From an uncultured Carboxylicivirga sp. (lineage in GTDB: Bacteria > Bacteroidota > Bacteroidia > Bacteroidales > Marinilabiliaceae), in contig CANLLN010000018.1 in assembly GCA_947491945.1 (NCBI GenBank), positions 37,918 to 101,917 on the forward strand: 64,000 bases of DNA, given 5' to 3'. The position numbers and the translations under genes were made by a program. A model generated the notes under the pieces. The model made no database searches, was not told where the DNA came from, and worked only from the letters and a program-made list of their open reading frames with translations. Shown here piece after piece: positions 7,504 to 16,125 of this stretch (position 1 is the stretch's first letter; every line of letters begins with the position of its first letter).

Positions 7504-8634
7504 ATGAAGATAGTTAAAATAGAACCCTATGTCGTTAGTCAGGAACTAAAAAAACCGTTTTACTTCTCTCAATGGGAATACAAAACACGCACTATCTGTT
7601 TGGTTAAAGTAACTGCCGAAGATGGTACCTATGGCTGGGGCGAAGGGTATGGTCCTGCTCATTTGGTGAAAGCCGGAATAGAGTTCTTTAAACCGTTTAT
7701 AACAGGAATGAATGCAATGGAACATGAAACAGTGTGGCAAACGATGTACCGTCGATCACTTGATTATGCGCGACGTGGTGTAATACTTGCGGCCCTAAGT
7801 GCAATAGATATTGCGTTATGGGATATTAAAGGAAAGCATTATAAGATGCCGGTTTCAAGCCTGCTAGGGGGTAGAAAGCGCGAAAAGATAAAGCCTTATG
7901 CCACAGGTCTGTATTTTACACAATGTCAAAATCAGAAGCAGGAATTAGTTGATGAGGCAATTGACTACAAGCAGCAAGGTTTTAAAGGATTAAAGATGAA
8001 GGTTGGTTTGGGTATTTCCAGGGATGTTGAATATATAAAGGCCATTCGTCAAGCCATTGGAGAGGATATGGAGCTGATGATTGATTCCAATCATGCCTAT
8101 TCATTGAAAGAAGCCATGTTATTGGCACGAAAAATTGAGCATCTGGATATTGCCTGGTTTGAGGAACCGGTTTCTCCGGAGCACTATAACTGTTATAAAC
8201 TATTACGGGATAAAACCCATATTCCCATTGCAGGTGGTGAATGTGAATACTTACGATACGGTTTTTTACAGTTATTTCAGAATGATTCTGTGGACATCGC
8301 ACAGCCTGATATTGCAGCGGCCGGAGGGTTGACAGAGGTTAAAAAAATAGCCGCCATGGCCAATACTTTTGGTATTGAGGTAGTGCCGCACAGCTGGGGC
8401 ACTGGTATTGCTTTGCATGCCGCGATGCATTTAATTGCCAATCTGGATGTAATTCCTGGTCGTATGTTCGATTCAACTCCATGGATGGAATTGGACAGAA
8501 CAGAAAATGAGTTGCGCGATGTATTGATTGAACCCTTGATTGTGCCTGAAAATGGCTATCTGCAGGTGCCTGAGCGGCCTGGTTTAGGAGTAGATGTGAA
8601 TATGGATGTATTGGCCAAATACGTAGTTGATTAA
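7504..8634 (+). CDS. Enolase-superfamily enzyme, likely 3,6-anhydrogalactonate cycloisomerase
   Basis: A 376-residue mandelate racemase/muconate lactonizing enzyme family member. The K164-M-K166 motif supplies the catalytic lysine; metal ligands are D194, E220 and E246; H296 in VVPHSWGTG is the second catalytic base. The C-terminal region STPWMELDRTENELRD followed by VPERPGLGV resembles the subgroup holding galactarolactone and anhydrogalactonate cycloisomerases. The ATG at 7504 is preferred over a TTG one codon earlier; a GGAGG Shine-Dalgarno-like stretch lies further upstream near 7467. The proposed reaction turns 3,6-anhydrogalactonate into 2-keto-3-deoxygalactonate, which is the substrate class of the kinase and aldolase downstream. 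A sugar-acid dehydratase (rhamnonate, fuconate or galactonate type) is the main alternative. Confidence 0.8.
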   Translation: MKIVKIEPYVVSQELKKPFYFSQWEYKTRTICLVKVTAEDGTYGWGEGYGPAHLVKAGIEFFKPFITGMNAMEHETVWQTMYRRSLDYARRGVILAALSAIDIALWDIKGKHYKMPVSSLLGGRKREKIKPYATGLYFTQCQNQKQELVDEAIDYKQQGFKGLKMKVGLGISRDVEYIKAIRQAIGEDMELMIDSNHAYSLKEAMLLARKIEHLDIAWFEEPVSPEHYNCYKLLRDKTHIPIAGGECEYLRYGFLQLFQNDSVDIAQPDIAAAGGLTEVKKIAAMANTFGIEVVPHSWGTGIALHAAMHLIANLDVIPGRMFDSTPWMELDRTENELRDVLIEPLIVPENGYLQVPERPGLGVDVNMDVLAKYVVD

Positions 8635-8645
8635 TTAAATGACTG

Positions 8646-11579
8646 ATGATAAAGTACTTTACAAACATTGTTGCCTTGCTGTTATTAATTTCATCAGCGG
8701 CATGCGCTCAAAACAACAGCAATACCATTTCCTTAAATGGAACCTGGAACATCGTTTTTGATGATGCAAATGAAGGAGTAGTGAAGAAGTGGTTTCTGAA
8801 TGAAGAATTCAGCAAGCTGGAAAGTAAGCACATTGAGGTTCCCTCTTGTTGGGAGGAGACAGAGGAAAACTACGAAGGAGTTGGGTTTTATACCAGAAAC
8901 TTTACTATTCCGGCCAACTGGGAAGGTAAAATTGTGGAGATTGATTTCGATGCTGTGAATTATTATTCAGAAGTATGGATAAACGAACAGGTGGTAGGTT
9001 TTCACGAAGGTGGTTACACGCCTTTCAGCTTCCGTATTGATAAACTCCTCAAGTTCGGTGAGGAAAATACAATTATGGTCAGGGTGGTGAGTCCTATCAT
9101 ACTTACCGATAAGCGCATTGATGGAATGGGGCGCCAGGAAGTACCCATGTGGCGTGGTGCCATCACTGGTGGAATCTGGCAAGGCGTAAACCTAAGCGCC
9201 AAGGGACATACCCATTTGGCCGATGTGTTTATTGAGCCGCGTATTGCATCTAATGAGGCAGTATTGAATATGACCGTTAATAATGCGGATGCCTTTACAA
9301 ACAACAAATTAGTTGAGGTTAGCATAGAAGATGCAAAAGGAAACGTTGTTGCTTACAGGAAAGAGAGCATCGTGGCTTTACCCGGTAAAAACAAATTGAG
9401 CTGGTCAATGAAAATTGAGGATGTCAAATATTGGTCAATGGATAATCCTTACTTATATAAGGCCAATGTTAGCGTATTGGATGACAAAGTACTTGAAGAT
9501 AAGTGGTCGCACAAATTTGGGATGCGTGAGTTTTCTGTCAAAGATGATCAGTTCACTTTAAACGGTAATCCACTATATCTGAAAGCCACCTTTTTTGAGG
9601 GGCTTTATCCCGTTAAACTGGCTTATCCGGATAGCCGCGAGATGGCCATTAAGGAAATTACTCTCGCCAAAGAAGCTGGGTTTAATATGATTCGTCCCTG
9701 GCGAAAGCCGGCCCCACCGATGTGGTTGGATTTATGTGATTCATTGGGCGTGTTAACAGTTGGAAGTCTTGTGATGGAATGTATGTTACGACCTATTTCA
9801 ACGCCTCGACTGTCGTATGTGGTAGAAAATGAATTGAGAGAAACCATTCTCAATAATCGTAATCGTACCTGTGTCGTACAATGGGAGTTGTTCAATGAGA
9901 TTAATCGCCCTATTTTAACGCAGATGCTCAATTCCATGTCGGTTTTAGCGCGTGAATTGGACCCTACCCGTATGATTCTCGATGAGTCAGGAGGTTGGGG
10001 CGAAGGTGCCAATATTTACCTGCCTTATGAGCAAACCCCTATGAAATTTAATGACATTCACCATTACAGTGGCTCGCAGGTTTGTGAAGCAGAATTTAAT
10101 GGATACCTGGCTACCGCTAAAACAAAAGAGGAGAAGGAAAATTCTGGAATAATTGATGCTAAAGGCTACGGGAAACATGTGGTACCTGGTATGATGACTT
10201 ATCTGTCGGAGGTAGGTTATGGCAGTACACCGGATTTGATTAGCAATAATGAGGAGTTTAAGAAGAAAGGTAATCCCATTGTTGCACCACCGGTCTATCA
10301 TAAAGCTCTGAATGACGGCTATGTGGCAGCATTAAAGAAGGTTGGATTTGATAAGATTTATTCAAATGTACAAGACCTTTATTTTGAAGAGCAAAAAATA
10401 CATGGTATCGCTAATAAGCGCATGTTAGAAGCTATCCGCTTAAATTCAACCGTTAAGGGCTATTGTGTTCATGCATTAGTGGGAGGTGACTGGGTATTAG
10501 GTGCCGGTTTACTTGATTTATGGCGAAATCCAAAGACTCTGGTTTATGATATGACCAAAGCAGCTAATCAGCCACAGATAGCTCCAATACGCATTTTACC
10601 CCGTAATGTTTATGCACAAAAAGGAGCACTGTTGCAGGTATTTGGAGTAAGTGAGTTAGCAGATGAAAAGGCTGTTGTTGACGTGCAGATTAAGGATGGC
10701 AGTAAAAAGGTGGTGTGGTCAGAAAAGCTGAACACCAATTTCACATCCGGTATTTCGACTTTTATAGATGTCAAACTGGATACCAAAGACTACTCAGGTT
10801 CCTATACGGTAGAGGTAAGCGTAAGTAATGAAAGTGGTGAGATGATTACCAAAAATGAACAGCCTTTCGATGTTTTTACCACAGCACAGCTAGCTTCGCC
10901 TAAAGCCAAAGTTGCAGTAGTGGATGATGAGGGAAGCCTGAAAGCATTTCTGGATGCTAAAGGAGTTCAATACCTAGAGTTTACAAAAGAGTTGGATAAA
11001 TCCATTCCGGTCTTAGTAGGTAAAGGTCAAAAAAAGGATAAGCGCTATCAACAGACTGCTATGGATGTAAAAGCCTTTGTTGAACAAGGGGGGTATGCTG
11101 TTTTTTTAGAAACCGTTGGCAATAAAATACCTGGGTTCGACCGGGTACTGCACGAAGTGGATGAGGATGCTTTACCACTTAATGCTGAACTGCATGCCAA
11201 GTGGGCCACACGTGGCGGTTGGGCGGCCAAATCACATATCGTAACAGAGCATTCGGTATTTGATGGATTGCCAACAAACCAGATAATGCATGGCGTATAT
11301 GAAAATGTGCACCCAGTTGAATCCATGTCAAAAATTAAGGGACAGTACATTGCAGGTATGATTGGTTACGACCATTTTCCCAACAACGATGTAATGGTCC
11401 GTCATTATAACGGGCCGGGTGAAGTATGGTGGGCAGCAGATGTATTGGAGGCCAACATTGGAAAAGGACAAATGCTGATGTCAACCTTACGCATTATCGA
11501 TTTTCTGGACAAAGACCCGGTGGCCGAAAAGCTGCTGTTTAATATTATGAACTATGCCACTTCTCAGGCACAGCAATAA
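8646..11579 (+). CDS. GH2 glycoside hydrolase with C-terminal GATase-like domain
   Basis: A 977-residue exported enzyme of family GH2. The signal peptide ends near residue 20 (SSAACAQ); it could be read as a weak lipobox, but signal peptidase I cleavage is equally likely. Residues 25-190 are the jelly-roll sugar-binding domain (GVGFYTRNFTIP, VWINEQVVGFHEGGYTPF), 200-305 the immunoglobulin-like domain, and about 305-650 the TIM barrel. The predicted acid/base is E418 (WELFNEIN) and the nucleophile E522 (YLSEVGYGS). From about residue 750 on there is an alpha/beta domain (VAVVDDEGSL, GGYAVFLE, GEVWWAADVLE) resembling the class I glutamine amidotransferase-like domains found at the end of some beta-galactosidases. 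It starts 11 bases after the previous gene, in one operon. The substrate, a galactoside or uronide, cannot be told from sequence. Confidence 0.8.
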   Translation: MIKYFTNIVALLLLISSAACAQNNSNTISLNGTWNIVFDDANEGVVKKWFLNEEFSKLESKHIEVPSCWEETEENYEGVGFYTRNFTIPANWEGKIVEIDFDAVNYYSEVWINEQVVGFHEGGYTPFSFRIDKLLKFGEENTIMVRVVSPIILTDKRIDGMGRQEVPMWRGAITGGIWQGVNLSAKGHTHLADVFIEPRIASNEAVLNMTVNNADAFTNNKLVEVSIEDAKGNVVAYRKESIVALPGKNKLSWSMKIEDVKYWSMDNPYLYKANVSVLDDKVLEDKWSHKFGMREFSVKDDQFTLNGNPLYLKATFFEGLYPVKLAYPDSREMAIKEITLAKEAGFNMIRPWRKPAPPMWLDLCDSLGVLTVGSLVMECMLRPISTPRLSYVVENELRETILNNRNRTCVVQWELFNEINRPILTQMLNSMSVLARELDPTRMILDESGGWGEGANIYLPYEQTPMKFNDIHHYSGSQVCEAEFNGYLATAKTKEEKENSGIIDAKGYGKHVVPGMMTYLSEVGYGSTPDLISNNEEFKKKGNPIVAPPVYHKALNDGYVAALKKVGFDKIYSNVQDLYFEEQKIHGIANKRMLEAIRLNSTVKGYCVHALVGGDWVLGAGLLDLWRNPKTLVYDMTKAANQPQIAPIRILPRNVYAQKGALLQVFGVSELADEKAVVDVQIKDGSKKVVWSEKLNTNFTSGISTFIDVKLDTKDYSGSYTVEVSVSNESGEMITKNEQPFDVFTTAQLASPKAKVAVVDDEGSLKAFLDAKGVQYLEFTKELDKSIPVLVGKGQKKDKRYQQTAMDVKAFVEQGGYAVFLETVGNKIPGFDRVLHEVDEDALPLNAELHAKWATRGGWAAKSHIVTEHSVFDGLPTNQIMHGVYENVHPVESMSKIKGQYIAGMIGYDHFPNNDVMVRHYNGPGEVWWAADVLEANIGKGQMLMSTLRIIDFLDKDPVAEKLLFNIMNYATSQAQQ

Positions 11580-11595
11580 GAATAAACGAGTCATA

Positions 11596-11638
11596 CAATG
11601 CTGCCAATAGCTGTTGCTATCGAGCAGCATTGTTTTTT
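11596..11638 (+). terminator. Stem-loop with T-run just before the GH78-like gene
   Basis: CAATGCTGC (11596-11604) pairs perfectly with GCAGCATTG (11624-11632), with a second small stem inside, and six T residues follow (11633-11638). It is a textbook intrinsic terminator, but it ends only six bases before the next start codon at 11645. It may attenuate or process the transcript rather than only end it. Confidence 0.75.
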
Positions 11639-11644
11639 ATAAAG

Positions 11645-14137
11645 ATGAATAGTGTTATGAGACCTTTTTTTGTATTCCTCCTTTTAAGCTTTGGCCTTAT
11701 TCAGGTTTTTGCCACTGACAAGCAGTGGAAGGCCAGATGGATATGGGCTGATGAAGATTTGAAAGCAGAAGCAGTGTTGGCCCGAAAGACCTTTGACATA
11801 AACACTTTACCGGATGAGGCAACGCTCAAAATAACCGCATCTGATTTTTACCAGCTGTACATCAATGGGCAATACATCAATAGAGGCCCTGCCCGAAGTG
11901 CAGCAAATCACCAGGCATATGATCACATCGATATTCGCCCCTATCTGAATAAAGGAACGAATGTAATAGCGGTTAGAGCGGTGTTTGAACCTGGGGCTCA
12001 ATCCTATCAGTTTGAAGCACGTGCCGGCTTATTGGTGCAGATGGAGGTGGACAATCAGGTGATTGTTTCCGATGATTCATGGCGATTGATGGTAGATAGT
12101 AGCTGGGATAAGGAGTCTCCTGTCATCAGCCGTTTTCAGCGTGATGTATGTGATAATGTGGATATGCGATCCTACAGCCATGCTTGGTTTACTGGAGACT
12201 TTGATGATTCTTCTTGGTCTTTCGCCCATGAACTGATGCGTAATGCAGGTTGGCCAGCGCATCAGAAAGGTGTACGAGCTACTGCTTCAATAAATCCATG
12301 GATTAAGTTGGTCAAGCGCGATATTCCTATGTTAAAGGAAGAGTTGCTGTTGAAGCCAACACTTATTCTTACAAAAAACTACTTAGAATATCCTCAAGGA
12401 TTGGTTAGTGAAAAAATCCTTTTGGATGGAACAATTGATAAAGCCATTAGCAAAAAAGAACGATTTGAATTGGTTTTTCAGGAAGGTGAGAAAGGCCGCC
12501 TGCTACTCTTTGATTTTGGGAAAGTAATGAATGGCTTTCCCTTAATTAACATTGAGGGGATATCCGGAACACAAATACGTGTATTATGTGCACCATATGT
12601 GCTGAATAACCATTTTTGTGCCAGTCTGGTGGATGCAAAATACGAAGACCGCATCACACTATCAGGGAAGAGGGACTTATGGGAGGCGTCTTATTTCAAA
12701 CCATGCCGTTATATGGCCGTCTGGGTAGAGAATTCCGGATATCCGGTTACAATAAATCAAATAGCATTGCGACATATTTCATACCCTTTTGAACAGAAAG
12801 GACTTATGGAATCGGCAGATGCCCCATGGGTAAAAGATTTCTTTACAGCTTCTGCTAAAACAATAGAGGTTTGCACCACGGATGCAATCACCGATAATTA
12901 CCGCGAGCGTCGCCAGTATGCCCAAACAGGGTATTATGGTGCTCTGGGCAATTATTACATCTTTGGTGACATGGCTTTGCAGCGCCGTTATTTGATACAG
13001 ATTGCTCAGGAGCAAATGGCCGATGGTATTATGCCGGCGTATGCCCCACTGGCAACAAGCGACTATATGGTAATATTGGATTCTAATTGTTTTTGGCTAA
13101 AAAGCTTATGGAACTATTATTTGTATAGTGGTGATGAAAAAACTGTTAGGCAGTTACTGCCAGCAGCAGAACGTATTTTAGAACTCTTACATGGTTTTAC
13201 GAATGAACATGGTTTGATTGACAATCCACCCTATGCCTATTGGCTCGATCATGCCGTAAATGATCGAAGTGGTGCTAATTTTACCTTAAATGCTCATTAT
13301 TTGGAGGCTTTAGAGAATTATTCTGAATTGTTGACTAGGTTAAATGATACTAATTCAGAACGCTATGCTGCTAAAGCATCAAGCTTGCGAAACAGTCTTC
13401 AAAGTCAATTTTGGGACGAAGCGTCAGGCTTATTTGTGGATGCAGTAGTTGATGGGAAGCAATCAGAAAAGTATAGTGAGCACGCCAATGCTATGGTTTT
13501 AGCCTTGAATATTGCTACAGAAGAACAAGGCGAACGAATTGCTCAAAAGCTATTGGAAGATGATGACAATGATTTCGCCATGAGAGCATCCGGTATGACG
13601 ATGGTGACGCCTGCCATGTCCTATTATCTGCATAAAGGATTATGCGAATATGGATATGTAAAAGAATCCTTCCAATTGTTTAATGATCGTTTTGGTCATA
13701 TGCTGGCAGACAACACCAATAAAACCCTTTGGGAAGAGTGGTGGTTGCATGGTACCGGGCGAACGGGGAAGTTTATGCCTGGCAAAACACGTAGCGATGC
13801 CCAGACAGAGAGTGCTTTCCCGCCGGCTTTATTTGCGGAGTATTTATTCGGTTTAAAGCCTGTTGAACCGGGACTAAAGAGATGGGCATTAAATTACATC
13901 GATTCGGGTGTCGAAAATCTGAAGGGGGTTATTCCGGTTGGAAATGCTCAAATGCAAATTGAGTGGAAGGCTGGCAAGAAGCAAAGTCTCAAGTTGGTCA
14001 TTCCTCAGGGTATTCAAATTGATGTGGATATAAAAAGCTTGGATGCAAAGGGAACTGTTTGGGTAAATAAGCAGGAGTTAGGAGGAGATGCAACAACATT
14101 GAACCTGATAGAAGGAGAGTATAACATTATATTTTAA
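11645..14137 (+). CDS. GH78-like (alpha-L-rhamnosidase type) glycoside hydrolase
   Basis: An 830-residue exported enzyme. A signal peptide (PFFVFLLLSFGLIQVFA) is followed by an N-terminal beta-domain starting ARWIWADED and containing LYINGQYINRGPARS, both typical of bacterial alpha-L-rhamnosidases. An (alpha/alpha)6 barrel occupies about residues 380-750, with TDAITDNYRERRQYAQTGYY in the position of the family's TDCP.RER..W motif and LWEEWWLHGTG in the conserved catalytic region. A beta-sandwich closes the protein. ATG at 11645 (or 11657) is chosen over a TTG at 11630 because the latter falls inside a terminator stem. Family GH78 releases terminal alpha-L-rhamnose, but the altered TD motif suggests a divergent specificity. 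It lies 17 bases before the aldolase gene. Confidence 0.75.
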   Translation: MNSVMRPFFVFLLLSFGLIQVFATDKQWKARWIWADEDLKAEAVLARKTFDINTLPDEATLKITASDFYQLYINGQYINRGPARSAANHQAYDHIDIRPYLNKGTNVIAVRAVFEPGAQSYQFEARAGLLVQMEVDNQVIVSDDSWRLMVDSSWDKESPVISRFQRDVCDNVDMRSYSHAWFTGDFDDSSWSFAHELMRNAGWPAHQKGVRATASINPWIKLVKRDIPMLKEELLLKPTLILTKNYLEYPQGLVSEKILLDGTIDKAISKKERFELVFQEGEKGRLLLFDFGKVMNGFPLINIEGISGTQIRVLCAPYVLNNHFCASLVDAKYEDRITLSGKRDLWEASYFKPCRYMAVWVENSGYPVTINQIALRHISYPFEQKGLMESADAPWVKDFFTASAKTIEVCTTDAITDNYRERRQYAQTGYYGALGNYYIFGDMALQRRYLIQIAQEQMADGIMPAYAPLATSDYMVILDSNCFWLKSLWNYYLYSGDEKTVRQLLPAAERILELLHGFTNEHGLIDNPPYAYWLDHAVNDRSGANFTLNAHYLEALENYSELLTRLNDTNSERYAAKASSLRNSLQSQFWDEASGLFVDAVVDGKQSEKYSEHANAMVLALNIATEEQGERIAQKLLEDDDNDFAMRASGMTMVTPAMSYYLHKGLCEYGYVKESFQLFNDRFGHMLADNTNKTLWEEWWLHGTGRTGKFMPGKTRSDAQTESAFPPALFAEYLFGLKPVEPGLKRWALNYIDSGVENLKGVIPVGNAQMQIEWKAGKKQSLKLVIPQGIQIDVDIKSLDAKGTVWVNKQELGGDATTLNLIEGEYNIIF

Positions 14138-14154
14138 TCATTACAATTACAAAG

Positions 14155-14838
14155 ATGCAGCCAATTGCACAAAAGGCCATGGCGCCTGATATCATAAAAA
14201 AAGTAGACGATGCCGGCGTTATTGCCGTACTGGTAATTGATGAAGTGAAGCATGCGATGCCTGTGGCCAAAGCCTTATTGGCAGGTGGGGTGTCAGCCAT
14301 TGAACTAACGCTTCGTACACCTGTAGCCTGGGAGGCTGCCAAGGCTATTAAAGACGATCTGCCTGAGATAACCCTTGGTTTTGGTACGGTACTAACTGTT
14401 GAACAAGTGTTTAACGCGGCAAAAGTAGGGGCTGATTTTGCGGTGGCGCCAGGTTGCAATCCCAGAGTAATTGCTGCAGCTCAGGATTGCGGTTTGTCCT
14501 TTGCTCCAGGCGTAGTAACACCAACTGACATAGAAATGGCGTTGGAACAAGGCTGTCGTGTTATGAAATACTTCCCGGCAGAAACATCCGGGGGCATGAT
14601 GCACCTCACCAATATGGTGGCGCCCTATAACTATTTAAATCTGAAGTTTATACCGCTTGGTGGTTTAAACATCAATAACGCTGCCAACTATATAAAGTCG
14701 CCATTGATTACGGCTATTGGCGGTTCATGGATTGCCAAGCAGGAGTTTATTAAAGGTGAACAATGGACAACCATTACACAGAATGCAAAAGAGATCAGTC
14801 AGTTGATCAGGAATATTAGAAGTAATAAAAAAGATTAA
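14155..14838 (+). CDS. eda: 2-keto-3-deoxy-6-phosphogluconate (KDPG/KDPGal) aldolase
   Basis: A 227-residue cytoplasmic class I aldolase. The Schiff-base lysine is K138 in RVMKYFPAE and the general base E50 in AIELTLRTP, equivalent to E45 and K133 of the well-known Escherichia coli enzyme. GFGTVLT and the C-terminal FIPLGGLN phosphate-binding loop are intact. It splits 2-keto-3-deoxy-6-phospho-aldonates into pyruvate and glyceraldehyde-3-phosphate. Placed between the GH78-like gene and KDG kinase, it completes a pathway from the keto-deoxy acid made by the enolase-superfamily enzyme. It could act on the gluco or galacto epimer; sequence alone does not decide. Confidence 0.9.
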   Translation: MQPIAQKAMAPDIIKKVDDAGVIAVLVIDEVKHAMPVAKALLAGGVSAIELTLRTPVAWEAAKAIKDDLPEITLGFGTVLTVEQVFNAAKVGADFAVAPGCNPRVIAAAQDCGLSFAPGVVTPTDIEMALEQGCRVMKYFPAETSGGMMHLTNMVAPYNYLNLKFIPLGGLNINNAANYIKSPLITAIGGSWIAKQEFIKGEQWTTITQNAKEISQLIRNIRSNKKD

Positions 14839-14921
14839 AGACAAATGTATCAGGACACAAGAAGAAATTGCTTGGATTTGTAATTAAATCATCTTGATAC
14901 TAATATCTTGAAACTAAATAA

Positions 14922-16010
14922 ATGAAAACAATAGTAACTTTTGGAGAGATTATGGGGCGAATGGCCTCACCAGCAAATTTGCGATTAAGACAAACACGCG
15001 AATTTGAAATCACTTATGCCGGGGCAGAAGCCAGTGTGGCTGCTTCTATCTGTAATTTTGGTGGAAAAGCACGTTATGTGACGGCTTTACCTAAGCATGC
15101 ATTAGCTGAAGCAACAATGGATTCAGTTAGAGCCGTTGGTGTTGACGTAAGCTATGTGTTGCGTACCGACAATGGACGTTTAGGACTCTATTTTTTGGAA
15201 ACCGGTGCCAATCAGCGTCCAAGCAATGTTATATACGATCGAGAGGATTCAGCGTTGGCTATTACAGCAGCTGACCAATATGACTGGGACGGTATTTTCG
15301 ATGGTGCGCAGTGGTTACATTTGAGTGGCATTACGCCTGCGCTTTCAAAGAATGCAGCGGAAGCCACCTTGGTGGCAGCGCAAAAGGCCAAAGCAGCCGG
15401 TGCATTGGTTTCTATTGACTTAAATTTCCGTGGTAAACTATGGAAGTGGGATGCTTCCAAATCAGCGCATGAACTGGCTCAGCTCACCTTGCGTAAAATC
15501 TTGCCTTTTATCGATGTGGTAATTGCCAATGAAGAAGATTGCCACGATGTGTTAGGAATTCAGGCTGGTGATACGAATGTGCATTCAGGGGCCATAGATA
15601 CGGCTCGCTATCCCGATGTGGCACGTCAGGTAGTGAAGCAATTTCCCAATGTGAGTAAGGTAGCCATTACCTTACGAGAGAGCTTATCAGCTTCTCATAA
15701 CAACTGGGGAGCTATGCTCTACGATGCCAAATCAGATACCTCGTTTTTTGCACCTTTGGATGCAGAGGGGAATTATCAGTCATATAAAATCAAAAATATT
15801 GTTGATCGCGTAGGGGGTGGGGATTCTTTTGCAGGCGGTTTAATCTATGCGCTAACAACCTCAGAATTGTCAGAACCTCAGGTTGCTATACTATATGCGG
15901 TGGCGGCATCGTGTTTGAAACATTCTATTAAAGGAGATTTTAATTTTTCTACACGAGCTGAGGTTGAAGCGTTAATGGGAGGAAGTACATCTGGTCGTGT
16001 CGTGCGGTAA
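14922..16010 (+). CDS. kdgK: 2-keto-3-deoxygluconate kinase (PfkB family)
   Basis: A 362-residue cytoplasmic sugar kinase of the PfkB/ribokinase family. The N-terminal GEIMGRMASP is typical of KDG kinases, and the C-terminal PfkB signature DRVGGGDSFAGGLIYAL carries the catalytic base D301. It phosphorylates 2-keto-3-deoxygluconate or the galacto epimer using ATP, feeding the aldolase encoded just upstream. The gene follows the aldolase by 83 bases with no terminator between them. It ends the recognisable sugar-acid cassette; sulfatase genes follow after 115 bases. Confidence 0.88.
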   Translation: MKTIVTFGEIMGRMASPANLRLRQTREFEITYAGAEASVAASICNFGGKARYVTALPKHALAEATMDSVRAVGVDVSYVLRTDNGRLGLYFLETGANQRPSNVIYDREDSALAITAADQYDWDGIFDGAQWLHLSGITPALSKNAAEATLVAAQKAKAAGALVSIDLNFRGKLWKWDASKSAHELAQLTLRKILPFIDVVIANEEDCHDVLGIQAGDTNVHSGAIDTARYPDVARQVVKQFPNVSKVAITLRESLSASHNNWGAMLYDAKSDTSFFAPLDAEGNYQSYKIKNIVDRVGGGDSFAGGLIYALTTSELSEPQVAILYAVAASCLKHSIKGDFNFSTRAEVEALMGGSTSGRVVR

Positions 16011-16125
16011 TCAATATAGGGAGTAAAATAACTTTGTGTTATTAATTGAATGATTTCTGTCACTTATAAAACAGTTGTGTTAACATCTTTGGGAGATCGT
16101 AATTATTGACTACAATTCAGGACAA

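Noticed and set aside
4966..16010. Rhamnose or fucose pathway as the role of the cassette
   Set aside because: RhaT and GH78-like genes suggest rhamnose, but isomerase, kinase and aldolase genes for rhamnose or fucose are absent, while KDG kinase and KDPG aldolase are present. Kept only as an alternative.
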